Of a stretch of DNA of 64,000 bases, positions 27,971-38,344 are shown piece by piece. Made by a program: the position numbers and the translations under genes. The notes under the pieces are model-generated. The model was not told the origin of the DNA and made no database searches. It saw only the letters and a program-made list of their open reading frames with translations. Source of the DNA: Gemmatimonadota bacterium (GTDB lineage: Bacteria > Gemmatimonadota > Gemmatimonadetes > Longimicrobiales > Gaopeijiaceae). How positions within the stretch are numbered: position 1 is the stretch's first letter; the number at the start of each line of letters is the position of its first letter. Location: NCBI GenBank assembly GCA_009838975.1, contig VXQO01000035.1:1-64000 (forward strand), written 5' to 3'.

Positions 27971-30013
27971 ATGGGCTTCCTCAACCCTCTGTTCCTCGTG
28001 GCGGGAGCGGCCGTTCTGGTCCCGATCATCCTGCATCTGTTCTATCGGCAGGAGAGCAAGACCTTCACGTTCCCCGCGATTCGGTATCTGCTGAAGACGG
28101 AGCGCGACCATGCGCGGCAGATCCGCACCCAGCAGCTGCTGTTGCTGCTTCTGCGCACCGCGATCGTGGTCATCGCCGTCGTGCTCGGAGCCCGCATGCA
28201 CTTCCCGGGTGCGGGGGGAAGCCACGATCCCACCGCGCTGGCTCTGGTCATCGACAATTCGATGAGCACCACGATCATCGAGGACGGTCGGCGGCGGCTC
28301 GACACGCTGAAGGCGGTGGCACGGCAAAGCGTCGCGGGCGCGAGTCACGACGATGTGATCTGGGTGGTCCGGGCGGGTACGCCCTGGGATCCCGCCGTGC
28401 CCGGAGGTACTGCCCAGGCGCTCGATGCCATCGAAGGCACGCACCCCGCCCACACACGGGGGGACCTTACCCGGGCGGTTGAACGCGCCAGAGCACTGGT
28501 CGGGCAGAGTGATTTGCCGAATCGCGAAGTCCACGTCTTTACCGACCTCCAGGCCTCCGCGTTCTCGGAAGCGGTTCCGCCGGCAGAGAACATCCCCGTC
28601 GTCCTGTTCGGGGCGTCCGCGCGCGCTTCCGAGAACAGAGGGATCGCGAGCATCTCGTTCGGCGGGGGGCTCCCGCCACTCGCGGGCCGGCGCACCGAGG
28701 CGGCGATCGCGGTCATAGGGAGCGGCACGGCTGACACGGCAGGCATTCGGCTCTACATCGACGGACAGGTTCGGGCCGCGGCCACGGTTCCCGTGGGCGC
28801 CACGGTTCTGCTGCCGGCTGGCCCGTTCCCCGCGGGCCGTGTGGACGGCTACGCCGAGATCGACCCCGATCCGCTCACCGCAGACGACCGCCGCTATTTC
28901 TCCTTTACCGTGCGCGAACCCACCCCGGTGGCGGTGCTGGGTCAGGCTTCGTTCTTTCTCGAGGAAGCGTTGGCGGTGCTGGAGGAGAACGACCGTATCG
29001 TGCTGGGAGGACCGGGTCGCGCCGCCACCCTCGTGAGCATCGGCGGCGAGGGCCTGGAGCGCCGGGGTCTCACTCAGACCGCTTTCGTGGCGCCTCACCC
29101 GGACCCCGCACAGTTGCCCGCGCTCAACCGGCGTCTGGCCGAAGCCGGAATCCCCTTCCGGTACGAACCCGGGAGGGTCGGAGGAGCGCGCGTCGCGGCC
29201 AGTGATCTCCCGATCGATGTGGGCGATCTCGAAATCCGGCGGTTCTTTCCGTTGGTCTCGACCGAGGCGCCGCCGCGCGCGGGTGGCGGCGGCGACGGGA
29301 TTCCGGCGGGCGGGGCGGATGCGCCGGTTCCTTCGGCAGGAGCGGTGATCACCCTGTCCAACGGAGAACCGTGGCTCCTGGCGGGGAGTTCCGCGGCGGG
29401 TCCCTACGTACTCCTGGCGTCGCCCTTCGACAGGGAATCCACGAGCCTCCCCGTTTCGGCGGCAATGATACCGCTGCTGGAATGGGCGATCGACCGCTGG
29501 TCGGAAGGAGGCGACGGAAGCGCTTCGGTAACGGCCGGATCGAACTTTCGTCCGCCCCCGGTGACCACGGCGGTACAGGGTCCGGAGGGAACCGAACACG
29601 CGGTCGACGGAGACCAGCCGTTCCTCGCGACCACCTTGGTCGGATTGTACCAACCCGTGGCCGGAGACAGTGTTCTGGATGCCGTTCCGGTCAACGCACC
29701 ACCCGCCGAAACCGACCTGACCCCGGCATCGGCTGCCGAAGTACGGCAAGCGATCCCGGGCACCCTCGACATCGTGGACGACGCGGCTTCGTGGTCGAGC
29801 CACATCTTCCGGTCCGGGAGAGGCCCGGAGCCGTGGCGCCCGCTCGCCGCGCTACTGCTTGCGCTTCTGGTCCTCGAGACCGTCGTGGCCGCCGCGCGCG
29901 GATTGCGCTCCCGGGCCAGTGGCGGCGAGGACCGTCTCGTGCGCGACCGTCCCGGACCGAGGGACGGGACGAGGCCCAGGCGAGTTGGGAGCAATCCAGC
30001 CGCAAGTGTCTAG
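27971..30013 (+). CDS. BatA-like membrane protein with vWA-type domain
   Basis: Protein of 680 residues. The N-terminus (GFLNPLFLVAGAAVLVPIILHLF) is the BatA N-terminal membrane segment; a second helix follows at about 55-75 (QLLLLLLRTAIVVIAVVLGA). A vWA-like region begins with LALVIDNSMST near 92 (MIDAS DxSxS). The middle 250-620 is a large periplasmic region, and a last helix lies near 625-650 (PLAALLLALLVLETVVAAA). It starts immediately after the DUF58 stop and overlaps mfd by eight bases. Function is presumed with DUF58 in envelope integrity or protein activation. Confidence 0.82.
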   Translation: MGFLNPLFLVAGAAVLVPIILHLFYRQESKTFTFPAIRYLLKTERDHARQIRTQQLLLLLLRTAIVVIAVVLGARMHFPGAGGSHDPTALALVIDNSMSTTIIEDGRRRLDTLKAVARQSVAGASHDDVIWVVRAGTPWDPAVPGGTAQALDAIEGTHPAHTRGDLTRAVERARALVGQSDLPNREVHVFTDLQASAFSEAVPPAENIPVVLFGASARASENRGIASISFGGGLPPLAGRRTEAAIAVIGSGTADTAGIRLYIDGQVRAAATVPVGATVLLPAGPFPAGRVDGYAEIDPDPLTADDRRYFSFTVREPTPVAVLGQASFFLEEALAVLEENDRIVLGGPGRAATLVSIGGEGLERRGLTQTAFVAPHPDPAQLPALNRRLAEAGIPFRYEPGRVGGARVAASDLPIDVGDLEIRRFFPLVSTEAPPRAGGGGDGIPAGGADAPVPSAGAVITLSNGEPWLLAGSSAAGPYVLLASPFDRESTSLPVSAAMIPLLEWAIDRWSEGGDGSASVTAGSNFRPPPVTTAVQGPEGTEHAVDGDQPFLATTLVGLYQPVAGDSVLDAVPVNAPPAETDLTPASAAEVRQAIPGTLDIVDDAASWSSHIFRSGRGPEPWRPLAALLLALLVLETVVAAARGLRSRASGGEDRLVRDRPGPRDGTRPRRVGSNPAASV

Positions 30014-33000
30014 GACCGGCTCACATCCCGCCACCGGGGCGGTCACGTCCACTCCCGCGTTTCAGACGCTGTTGCACGGCATTCCCGCGCCCGGAGTCAC
30101 ACAGACAGTTGGCGGCGCCGTCGGCTCTCTTCCGCTCGCTGTGATCGCCGCACTGGCGGAGCGGCTCCCCAACCGGCTGTGGGTTGTCGCGGCTTCCTCA
30201 CCCGGCGAGGCCGGCGAGCATCTGGGCGACCTGGAAACAATGCTGGGTGTGGGCGCGGTCGCCCACTATCCTCAGCGCGAGGGGGTATCCGGCGATGACA
30301 CCGGCGACGACCCCCAGCTCACGCTGGCCGGCCGGCGGGTAGAAGCCTTCGAGGCCCTCCTTACGGGGCGCGCGAGGGTCATGGTCACGACGCGGCGGGC
30401 ACTCCAGGAAGTCGCCCGGATCCCCGACGATCTGGCTGCTCTCCGGCTCACCGTGAAGACCGGCCAGCGGCTGCGCCGCGATTCCCTCATCGAGGCCCTG
30501 GATGCGCGCGGCTTCGAGCGGGTGCCGATCGTCGAGAGTCCCGGATGCTACGCCGTCCGGGGTGGCCTCATCGACCTCTTCTCTTTCGGCGCCGCCGCTC
30601 CGGCGCGGGTCGAGTTCTGGGGCGACGACGTCGAGTCCATCCGATCCTTCGACATCCTGGATCAGCGTTCCACCAACACGACGGATCGCGCCGACATCCT
30701 GCCGGTTCGTTTCGGAGGACACACGACGGCAGACCCGTCAAAGTGCTCCATCCTGGAGAGGTTGCCCCGTGACACCGTGCTGGTACGCGACTCCGACCGT
30801 CCCTGGGCCGACAGCGCCGCACATCCCTGGCGGCAGGTCGAGAAGCAGTACTCCGAAGCCGTCCGCTACGGTAACCCCGCCACGTCACCCGCTGCACTTT
30901 TGCTGACCCCCGAGACGCTGGCCAGTCGCGCACGCCGGCATCCGCAGCTCGTATTCGTGGAGGAGCATGTCGGCGACCCCGTCTTTCAGGTGCGCCTTCC
31001 GCCCCCGATCGAGCGCAACACCCGCAGACTCGCGTCGTTTCTGGCCGGCGCAGCAGCCCGAGGCGCCACGACGCACCTCCTGTGCGACAACGAAGGACAG
31101 GCGGCGCGACTCGAGGAGCTCATCTCCGATCGCAAAGGCATACCCCCCCGGGGGTGTCATGTGGTCGTGGGATCCCTTTCCGGCGGGTTCATGGTCTCGG
31201 ACGCGCATCCTCCAGCCAACTTCCTCACCGACCACGAGATCTTTCGCCGAAGCCGCAAGTTGCGACGCAGCAAGCGGTTCCGCGGAGCGGCCGCGCTTGA
31301 GAGCCTTGCCCAGCTGACGCCGGGCGACCACGTCGTCCACATGGAGCACGGCATCGGGCGCTTCCGCGGGCTCGAACGGGTCGTGATCGGAGACGAGTCG
31401 ATCGAATCGCTGGTCATCGTTTACGACCAGGACGAAGTTTTGCGTGTCCCGGTATACCTCCTGGACCAGGTCGAGCGCTGGGTGGGGGCGCACCCCGAAG
31501 ATCGCCCCCCGAGTCTCCACCGCATCGGAGGCAAGCGCTGGAAGAGCCTCAAGCGGAAGACCCGTGCCGCGATCAACCGGATGACCGCCGAGCTGCTCGA
31601 TCTCTACGCCGCTCGACGCGCCCGCCCCGGGAACGTGTTTTCAGCCGACACCCGGTGGCAACGTGAGATGGAATCGTCCTTCCTTTACGAGGACACTCTG
31701 GACCAGCGCCGGGCGGTCGAGGACGTGAAGCGCGACATGCAGTCATCCGGCATCATGGATCGCCTGGTCTGTGGCGACGCCGGATACGGCAAGACCGAGG
31801 TCGCCGTGCGCGCCGCCTTCAAGGCGGTCCAGGACGGAAAGCAGGTCGCGGTCCTGGCTCCGACGACGGTGCTGGTCGCGCAGCACGCCAAGACGTTCGG
31901 CGACCGGCTCGCCGACTACCCCGTGCGCGTCGTGTCGCTGTCCCGCCTGGATTCGCCGGCCCGCCAGCGGGAAGTGATCGCCGAACTCGCCGGCGGCACT
32001 GCGGACATCGTGATCGGCACGCACCGTCTTCTGTCCCCGGACGTGGCCTTCCGCGATCTGGGCCTGGTCGTGATCGACGAGGAACAGCGCATGGGCGTAC
32101 GCCAGAAGGAGCGCCTGAAAGGCCTGCGGACCATCGTCGACGTGCTGACGCTGACGGCCACGCCGATACCGAGGACGCTGTATCTGTCGCTGACGGGCGT
32201 GCGGGATCTGTCGCTCATACGGACCCCGCCCCGTGACAGGATGCCGATCGTCACCCATGTGATCGGCTGGAGCGACCACCTGATCGCCGAGGCCTGCCAG
32301 CAGGAGCTGGACCGCGGCGGACAGGTCTTCTTCCTCCACAACCGCGTGGAGACCATCGACACCGCCGCCGAGCGAGTGCGCAGGCTGGTGCCGCGCGCAG
32401 CCGTCGGTGTCGCCCACGGTCAGATGCCGGCGCGGCAGCTGGACCGCGCCATGACAGACTTTGTTCAGGGCGGCACCGACATCCTGGTCTGCTCATCGAT
32501 AATCGAGAACGGGCTCGACGTGTCCAACGCCAACACCCTCATCGTGACGGGAGCGGACCGGTTCGGGCTATCCCAGCTCTACCAGATTCGCGGCCGCGTC
32601 GGTCGCTGGGACCGCCGTGCCTACTGCTACCTGATCGTACCGGAGAAGATCACGCCGGAGGCCGAGAAGCGGCTCCGTGTCCTCGAGCACTACACGGAGC
32701 TGGGAAGCGGCTACCAGATCGCGCTGCGGGACCTGGAAGTCAGGGGTGCGGGCAACCTGCTGGGCGAGGACCAGAGCGGGTACGCTCACGCCGTCGGGAT
32801 CGATACCTACATGCGGCTCATCGAAGACGCGGTGCGCCGGATCCGCGAGGGACCGGACCGCCGCGACTACCCGCGCCCGGAAGTGACGATGGACGGCGAC
32901 GCCTATCTGCCGGACGAGTACGTCCCGGATCAGCATCAGAAACTGCATCTCTACCGGCGCCTCTCGAAGATGTCGGGCCACGCCGAGGTCGCAGCGCTGG

Positions 33001-33443
33001 CCGAAGAGCTCCGCGACCGCTTCGGCAGGCTTCCCGTCGAGGCCAGGCGGCTGCTTGAGAAATCCCTGCTCGCGATTACGGGTCAGCGGGCTGGCGTGAA
33101 CAGGATCCTGGTGCGGCGGAACAGTACCCGCATCAACTTCATTTCTGCCGTGGTACCCCGCATGTCGGCGCTGGAGAAGGCGCTCGCGGGCGAACCGGTA
33201 GGCATCGAGGTGCGCCGGATCTCCCCGCTGTCGGTGATCCTGGAGTGTTCGGATCGACGGCGTCTGGCTAATCTGGTAGTGCGGGCGATCGATGCCCTTG
33301 GCGGTGGCGACTCGTCCTTTGGAGTCGACGATGTCGCGCGCAATGAGCCAAACACCCGCGACACCGCCGGGAGGGTTTTGGAATCCCCGATGGGAACAAG
33401 GACAGGTCCTTTGGCAGAATCCACCCATGATGCCCGATACTGA
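30006..33443 (+). CDS. mfd: Transcription-repair coupling factor
   Basis: Mfd of about 1145 residues, the family length. It removes stalled RNA polymerase and recruits UvrA. Domains: UvrB-like N-terminal module (RRALQEVARIPDDL near 130, YAVRGGLIDLFSFG near 180), the RNA-polymerase-interacting domain with TPGDHVVHMEHGIGRFRGLE near 435-455, then the SF2 translocase with Walker A CGDAGYGKTEVA near 590, VIDEEQRMGVRQKERLK near 688, and TATPIPRTLYLSLTG near 715. The C-terminal domain has LPDEYVPDQHQKLHLYRRLS. GTG at 30006 is a best guess; TTG 29985 is possible. It overlaps its neighbours at both ends. Confidence 0.95.
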   Translation: MSRTGSHPATGAVTSTPAFQTLLHGIPAPGVTQTVGGAVGSLPLAVIAALAERLPNRLWVVAASSPGEAGEHLGDLETMLGVGAVAHYPQREGVSGDDTGDDPQLTLAGRRVEAFEALLTGRARVMVTTRRALQEVARIPDDLAALRLTVKTGQRLRRDSLIEALDARGFERVPIVESPGCYAVRGGLIDLFSFGAAAPARVEFWGDDVESIRSFDILDQRSTNTTDRADILPVRFGGHTTADPSKCSILERLPRDTVLVRDSDRPWADSAAHPWRQVEKQYSEAVRYGNPATSPAALLLTPETLASRARRHPQLVFVEEHVGDPVFQVRLPPPIERNTRRLASFLAGAAARGATTHLLCDNEGQAARLEELISDRKGIPPRGCHVVVGSLSGGFMVSDAHPPANFLTDHEIFRRSRKLRRSKRFRGAAALESLAQLTPGDHVVHMEHGIGRFRGLERVVIGDESIESLVIVYDQDEVLRVPVYLLDQVERWVGAHPEDRPPSLHRIGGKRWKSLKRKTRAAINRMTAELLDLYAARRARPGNVFSADTRWQREMESSFLYEDTLDQRRAVEDVKRDMQSSGIMDRLVCGDAGYGKTEVAVRAAFKAVQDGKQVAVLAPTTVLVAQHAKTFGDRLADYPVRVVSLSRLDSPARQREVIAELAGGTADIVIGTHRLLSPDVAFRDLGLVVIDEEQRMGVRQKERLKGLRTIVDVLTLTATPIPRTLYLSLTGVRDLSLIRTPPRDRMPIVTHVIGWSDHLIAEACQQELDRGGQVFFLHNRVETIDTAAERVRRLVPRAAVGVAHGQMPARQLDRAMTDFVQGGTDILVCSSIIENGLDVSNANTLIVTGADRFGLSQLYQIRGRVGRWDRRAYCYLIVPEKITPEAEKRLRVLEHYTELGSGYQIALRDLEVRGAGNLLGEDQSGYAHAVGIDTYMRLIEDAVRRIREGPDRRDYPRPEVTMDGDAYLPDEYVPDQHQKLHLYRRLSKMSGHAEVAALAEELRDRFGRLPVEARRLLEKSLLAITGQRAGVNRILVRRNSTRINFISAVVPRMSALEKALAGEPVGIEVRRISPLSVILECSDRRRLANLVVRAIDALGGGDSSFGVDDVARNEPNTRDTAGRVLESPMGTRTGPLAESTHDARY

Positions 33444-34815
33444 TTGCGTGCGCACCGCCGGCAGCCGGGCCCTGGGGCTCGCTGGCGTCCTTGGAGCCCT
33501 GTTGCTGTCGGCGTGCGGTTCCGGGAACCTGGCGGAGGCCGCGCAGCACCGGCTCACCGTGGAGGACGCGGCCGGGTTGATCGCCGAGCACAGTACGGTG
33601 CCCGCCGACACCCAGGTGGTGCGGGTCCTGGCCGAACTGTGGGTGGACTATTCCCTGCTCGCCACGCACCTGGGCGCGGATACCACCCTCGGGTCGCTCG
33701 ACGTGGGGCTGATTGTCGAACAGCCTCTGCAGGAGATCATGCTGGACGGCCTGAGGGACGCGGTGATCGATGTCGACACGGTCGTCAGCAACGAGGAACT
33801 CGCCGAGCGCTTCGCCGCCGACCTTCCCGGCGCTCGCGCGACCGCTTCCCAGATTCTGCTGCTTCTTCCGCCGAGCGCGACGATCCGGCAGCGGGACAGC
33901 GTCCTGACAGTGGCGCGCTCGCTGCGCGATCAATTGGCCGAGGGTGCCGACTTTGCCGAAATGGCGGTGCGGTACAGCGGAGACCCCGGCAGCGGCAGCC
34001 GCGGCGGCAGCATGGGTACCTTCGGGCGCGGAGAAATGCTGGCGCCGATCGACTCGGCCGTCTTCGGTCTGCAGCCCGGCGAGCTCAGCGACCCCGTCGA
34101 GACTCAACTCGGCTACCATCTGCTGCGCCTCGACGCGCTCGCCGTACCGGAGCTTTCCGAGGTAGGAGCCGAGTTCCGCGCCCGGATCCAGCAGGAACGG
34201 TTGACCCGGGCCGAAGGGGCGTACATCGCTCAACTGGATTCGGCGGCCGATCTGAACTTCGCGCCTGACGCCCTGCAACTCGCCCGGGCGCTCATCGAGA
34301 CCGCGCCCTCGCGGCTGTCGCGCGGTGCGTCGGAACGCCCGCTCATGACCTGGTCGGACGGCGGCATCTACACGACCGGTGAATTCCTGGAGCTGGCCCG
34401 CATCTCGCCGGACGGGTTCGCCCAGGGCATTCTTGCCGCCTCGGACACCGAGTTGCGGGCCCTGGTGCGCCGGCTCGCGCAACAGGAACTGCTGCTTGCG
34501 GAAGCGCGGGAGGGTGGCTTCGACGCGACGGCCGCGCAGGTGGATTCGGTGTCGGCGGAGGCGCGGACCGCGATCAGGGAGCGGGCCGAGGTCATCGGAC
34601 TCATCCCTCGCCCGGGGACGGACGGCACCGAGTCAGCGACGCCGACGGTTCAGGAACTCGTTCGCGGGGCCCTGACCCGGATCATCTCGGGGCAGCAGGA
34701 AATCCTCCCCCTGGGCGGCGTTACATTCCTGTTGAGGGAAACGGACGCGTGGCGCATCCACGAATCGCGGATCGGTACAACCCTGGACCGCGTCCAGGAA
34801 ATCGAACTCCGTTAG
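33427..34815 (+). CDS. PpiC-type peptidyl-prolyl isomerase lipoprotein
   Basis: Lipoprotein of 462 residues with lipobox LLLSAC (Cys30). A parvulin (PpiC) domain lies at about 140-240, with [33 protein letters not shown] and [19 protein letters not shown] being the standard rotamase landmarks. The regions around it are helical and may bind unfolded outer-membrane proteins. It overlaps mfd by 17 bp and is followed by a SurA-like gene, so the two probably work as periplasmic folding factors. Confidence 0.88.
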   Translation: MMPDTDCVRTAGSRALGLAGVLGALLLSACGSGNLAEAAQHRLTVEDAAGLIAEHSTVPADTQVVRVLAELWVDYSLLATHLGADTTLGSLDVGLIVEQPLQEIMLDGLRDAVIDVDTVVSNEELAERFAADLPGARATASQILLLLPPSATIRQRDSVLTVARSLRDQLAEGADFAEMAVRYSGDPGSGSRGGSMGTFGRGEMLAPIDSAVFGLQPGELSDPVETQLGYHLLRLDALAVPELSEVGAEFRARIQQERLTRAEGAYIAQLDSAADLNFAPDALQLARALIETAPSRLSRGASERPLMTWSDGGIYTTGEFLELARISPDGFAQGILAASDTELRALVRRLAQQELLLAEAREGGFDATAAQVDSVSAEARTAIRERAEVIGLIPRPGTDGTESATPTVQELVRGALTRIISGQQEILPLGGVTFLLRETDAWRIHESRIGTTLDRVQEIELR

Positions 34816-34849
34816 CCCGGCTCACAAGATGCAGCAAGGCAGGCTCGCC

Positions 34850-36190
34850 ATGAGATCATCTCGGCCTTTCTCCACACCCGGCGCGGTGGTCGCCCGGGCG
34901 CTGCTCGTTTGTGCCGCTGCGGGAACCGTTGCCGCCCCCGCAAGGGCGCAGGAAGAAGCGGTGGACCGTGTCGTGGCAATCGTCGGCGATTCGGTCGTGC
35001 TGCTGTCCCAGCTGGTCCAGGTCGAAAGCCAGCAACGCGCCCGTGGACAACCTGTGCCCGAAGAAGGCACGCCTGAATCGGAGGAGTACCGGCGGACCCT
35101 GCTGGACGCACTGATCGCCAACCAGATCGTGCTGCAGGCCGCGGCGCAGGACACGCTGCTCGAGGTGGACAGCGACCGCCTGGAGAGCCAGCTGCAACAG
35201 CGCCTCGACACCGTCGAGGCCTCCTTCGGCGGCCGGGCGGCGATGGAGAGCCAACTGGAGACCGAGGGACTCTCGCTGCAGGCCTATCGCGAGTTGCTAA
35301 GAGACGAAATAAGCCAGGGCATGCTCATCCAGCTGTACGTCGCAAGGTACAGTGGCGAGAGCGCGGTCGAGGTGACCGAGGCGGAGATACGCGAGTTCTT
35401 CGAAGTGCAACGCGCCGCACTGCAGCAGCGCCCCGCCACCGTCACCTTCAAGCAGATCCTCCTGACCGTGCAACCGTCCGATTCCACCCTGGACGCGGCC
35501 CGATCCAGGGCCGAGGACCTCCTCGAGCGTGTCCGCGCGGGCGAGGACTTCGCCGCGCTGGCCACCGAGTACTCGCAGGATCCCGGTTCGGCCGAGGCCG
35601 GAGGCGACCTGGGGTGGTTCCGCCGGGGTCTGATGGTCGACGAATTCGACGATGCGGCGTTCAGTCTGCTCGAGGGCGGCATCAGCGACGTCGTCGAGAC
35701 CGACTTCGGGTATCACATCATACTCGTGGAGCGTGTGCGATACGCGGAACGGAGGGCCCGGCACATCCTCGTTCGGCCCGATATCGGGCTGGGCGACATA
35801 GGGGCGACGCGTTCATTCGCCGCCGAGATCGCCGAAAGGGCGAGGGCCGAGGATTTCGAGTCGCTGATCGACGAGTATCACGAGTCCAGCCTGCCCGATT
35901 CCGCGACGGTACCGCAGCGCCAGATCGCGCAGTATCTCGCCCCCGCATACGTGGCGGCGCTCACCGGGCGCGAAATCGGCGAGATCGTCGGCCCCATACA
36001 GTTCACATTCCAGGGCGAGGAGCTCTTCGCGATCATAAGGATCGAGCAGCTGCGCGATGCCGGAGAGTTCAGCTACGAGGATCTGGAGCCGCAGATTCGC
36101 GCCACCCTGATGGCGCAAAAGAGGGAGGAAGCGCTCCTGGACGGGCTGCGGGCCAGGACCTATGTCGAGGTCAAGGAACCGGGGCGATAG
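34850..36190 (+). CDS. SurA-like periplasmic chaperone/peptidyl-prolyl isomerase
   Basis: Protein of about 446 residues with a signal peptide ending at ARAQEE (about residue 34). SurA-N-like region [19 protein letters not shown] near 38-56 is followed by helical chaperone sequence. The first parvulin domain is complete ([11 protein letters not shown] near 200, [20 protein letters not shown] near 242, IILVERV near 291). A second, degenerate parvulin-like part follows ([13 protein letters not shown] near 300). ATG 34850 has AAGG upstream and gives a clean signal peptide; ATG 34829 is an alternative. It lies 5 bp before pdxA, matching the surA-pdxA neighbourhood known from enterobacteria. Confidence 0.88.
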   Translation: MRSSRPFSTPGAVVARALLVCAAAGTVAAPARAQEEAVDRVVAIVGDSVVLLSQLVQVESQQRARGQPVPEEGTPESEEYRRTLLDALIANQIVLQAAAQDTLLEVDSDRLESQLQQRLDTVEASFGGRAAMESQLETEGLSLQAYRELLRDEISQGMLIQLYVARYSGESAVEVTEAEIREFFEVQRAALQQRPATVTFKQILLTVQPSDSTLDAARSRAEDLLERVRAGEDFAALATEYSQDPGSAEAGGDLGWFRRGLMVDEFDDAAFSLLEGGISDVVETDFGYHIILVERVRYAERRARHILVRPDIGLGDIGATRSFAAEIAERARAEDFESLIDEYHESSLPDSATVPQRQIAQYLAPAYVAALTGREIGEIVGPIQFTFQGEELFAIIRIEQLRDAGEFSYEDLEPQIRATLMAQKREEALLDGLRARTYVEVKEPGR

Positions 36191-36195
36191 GGGAC

Positions 36196-37191
36196 GTGCC
36201 GCGCGGCTCACGCGAGGTGCAGCTCGCCGTCACGCTGGGGGATCCCGGCGGGATCGGCCCGGAGGTGGCCGCAAAGGCCCTGGCTGCGGGGGCGCGGTTC
36301 GATCCGCCGCTCTGTGCCGACAGCGTGCGGGTGATCGGGCCGGTGGAGTGCGCCGGAGACTTCTCGGGATCGTGGCGGTTCGAGGCGGTGGGCGGAGGTG
36401 CCGCGGGACTTAACCCCGGCAGGGCCGCCGGGATGGCCATCGAGCACGCGATCGAGCTGGCGCTGGCGGGCGAGGTCGACGCGATCGTGACCGCGCCGGT
36501 GCACAAGCCCGGGCTGGCGGCGGCCGGGTATCACCCGGGCCACACCGAGATGCTCATGGCGCTGTCGGGCGCGGCCGAGGCGGGCATGTTGATGTGTGAC
36601 GAGGGCGATGGCACCGGCACTGCTCCCAAACGGGTCATGCTCGCCACGATCCATATTCCGCTCGCGGAGGTGGCCGCGTCGGTCGACAAGGCGCTGCTCG
36701 TGTCGCAGACGCGCCTGCTCGGCGCGGCGCTGCGCTCCGACTGGGGGCTTGCGGCGCCCCGGATTGCGCTATGTGCACTCAATCCCCATGCCTCCGACAA
36801 CGGCATGTTCGGCACCGAGGAGCGCGATGTCTACGAGCCCGCGATCGCGGCCCTGGAAGGTGACCCATGGCATGTCACCGGGCCCGTTCCCGCCGACACC
36901 GTCTTTGTCCGCGCCTTCTCCGGCGAGTTCGACGCCGTGGTGGCGCCCTACCACGACGTGGGAATGGCCGCCTTCAAGACCGCTGCGTTCGGCAGGGGCG
37001 TCAACGTGACCCTGGGCCTGCCATTCATCCGCACGTCGCCCGATCACGGGACCGCGTTCGACATCGCGGGCCGGGGAGTCGCCGACCCTTCCTCGATGGT
37101 GGAGGCCGTCCGTCTGGCCATGCGCCTGGCCGGGGCACGCCGGGCCGCCTGCACCAGCGCTTCGCGGGCACCGGCCGCCCCGATCAGGTGA
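36196..37191 (+). CDS. pdxA: 4-hydroxythreonine-4-phosphate dehydrogenase
   Basis: Enzyme of 331 residues in DXP-dependent pyridoxal phosphate synthesis, GTG start. Family motifs: VTLGDPGGIGPEVAAKAL near residues 12-29, VTAPVHKPGL near 97, HPGHTEML near 108, metal-binding NPHASDNGMFGTEE near 196-209, APYHDVGMAAFK near 249-260 and FIRTSPDHGTAFDIAG near 276-291. Metal ligands (the histidines in these motifs) are intact. It is followed by holB with overlapping stop and start codons. Confidence 0.95.
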   Translation: MPRGSREVQLAVTLGDPGGIGPEVAAKALAAGARFDPPLCADSVRVIGPVECAGDFSGSWRFEAVGGGAAGLNPGRAAGMAIEHAIELALAGEVDAIVTAPVHKPGLAAAGYHPGHTEMLMALSGAAEAGMLMCDEGDGTGTAPKRVMLATIHIPLAEVAASVDKALLVSQTRLLGAALRSDWGLAAPRIALCALNPHASDNGMFGTEERDVYEPAIAALEGDPWHVTGPVPADTVFVRAFSGEFDAVVAPYHDVGMAAFKTAAFGRGVNVTLGLPFIRTSPDHGTAFDIAGRGVADPSSMVEAVRLAMRLAGARRAACTSASRAPAAPIR

Positions 37192-38339
37192 CTCCCGGGG
37201 CCGGGCGGCCGGAGCCACCCCGGTTCCGGGGACACGAGGCGCTCCGCGCGTCGCTGCGCCGGTCCCTGGCGCGCCGCACGCTGCCCGCCACCGTGCTGAT
37301 ACACGGCATGCCCGGGTGCGGCAAGCAGTCGCTGGCCCTGTGGCTGGCGCGCACGCGCCTGTGCAGCGGGGCGGACAAGCCCTGCGGCCGCTGCGACAGT
37401 TGCCGGCGCGCGCTCCGCCTGGAACACCCCGATATCCACTGGCACTTCCCGCTGCCCCGCCCGAAGCGCACTTCGGGGCCGGCGAAACTGGCGGCGGCGC
37501 TGGAGGACGCGCGCTTCGAGAAACTTGCCGAATTCCGCAAAAACCCTCTCCGTGCCGAGGGCGACACCGAGGTCAAGGGCATCTATCTGGCCGCCGTTCT
37601 GACGATCCGCGACCACGCCCACCGCCGGCCGGCCGTGGGCGAAGAACAGGTCTTCATCATCGGGGACGCCGAATACCTCGTCCCCCAGGAGGCCAGTCCG
37701 GAAGCCGCCAACGCACTGCTCAAGCTCCTGGAGGAGCCCCCGGACGGCAGCCGCTTCATCCTCACCTCGGGAACACCGGGGAGCCTCCTCGATACCATAC
37801 GATCGCGGGCCCTGCCGATCCATCTCCCCCCTCTGCCGGTCGAGGAGGTGGCAGCCTTCCTCCGAGAGGAGTGCGGCGCAGACCCCGAGGCCGCGATACG
37901 CGCCGCCAAACTGTCCCAGGGCTCGATCGGCGCCGCCCTCGGATACCTCGAACCGGACGGCGATCAAAGCCGCCAGCGCACCCGTGCCCTCGACCTGTTG
38001 CGCGCGGCCACCGGGGGCCGGCGTGCCGACGCGTACACGGCCGCGGCGGCATTCCCCCCCGGCGGGGGGCGCGGGCTCCTGGGCCTCATGGGGGCGCTGC
38101 AACTCTGGATCCGCGACCTCGGTGCGGCCGGTCTCGGCCGTGACGACCAGGTCGTCAACGTGGATGAGCTGCCGTTTCTGCGCGACACGGCCCGGCGGCT
38201 GGCGCTCACACCCGACCGGATCGCGCGCGCCGTCGGACAGGTCGAGGAAGCCAGTATGCTGGCGCGGGGCAATGTGAACCCCCAACTCTTCATGGGTACC
38301 CTGCTCCTGGATCTGGAGGAGATCCTCGAGCCCGCCTGA
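37188..38339 (+). CDS. holB: DNA polymerase III clamp-loader subunit delta'
   Basis: AAA+ clamp-loader protein of 383 residues, GTG start inside the pdxA stop. Walker A-like GMPGCGKQSLALWL near residues 40-53, a zinc module with four Cys (CSGADKPCGRCDSC near 61-74) as in delta' and gamma/tau, and the Walker B/sensor region VFIIGDAEYLVPQEASPEAANALLKLLEEPP near 155-185 (shown in two motif pieces here as VFIIGDAEYL and NALLKLLEEPP). The SRC finger motif of gamma/tau is replaced by RSRALP, as expected for delta'. Works with gamma/tau and delta, not in this window. Confidence 0.88.
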   Translation: MTPGAGRPEPPRFRGHEALRASLRRSLARRTLPATVLIHGMPGCGKQSLALWLARTRLCSGADKPCGRCDSCRRALRLEHPDIHWHFPLPRPKRTSGPAKLAAALEDARFEKLAEFRKNPLRAEGDTEVKGIYLAAVLTIRDHAHRRPAVGEEQVFIIGDAEYLVPQEASPEAANALLKLLEEPPDGSRFILTSGTPGSLLDTIRSRALPIHLPPLPVEEVAAFLREECGADPEAAIRAAKLSQGSIGAALGYLEPDGDQSRQRTRALDLLRAATGGRRADAYTAAAAFPPGGGRGLLGLMGALQLWIRDLGAAGLGRDDQVVNVDELPFLRDTARRLALTPDRIARAVGQVEEASMLARGNVNPQLFMGTLLLDLEEILEPA

Positions 38340-38344
38340 CCGCC

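Noticed and set aside
27932..29803. 623-codon minus-strand frame
   Set aside because: Antisense to the BatA-like gene, low-complexity composition, no recognisable domain.
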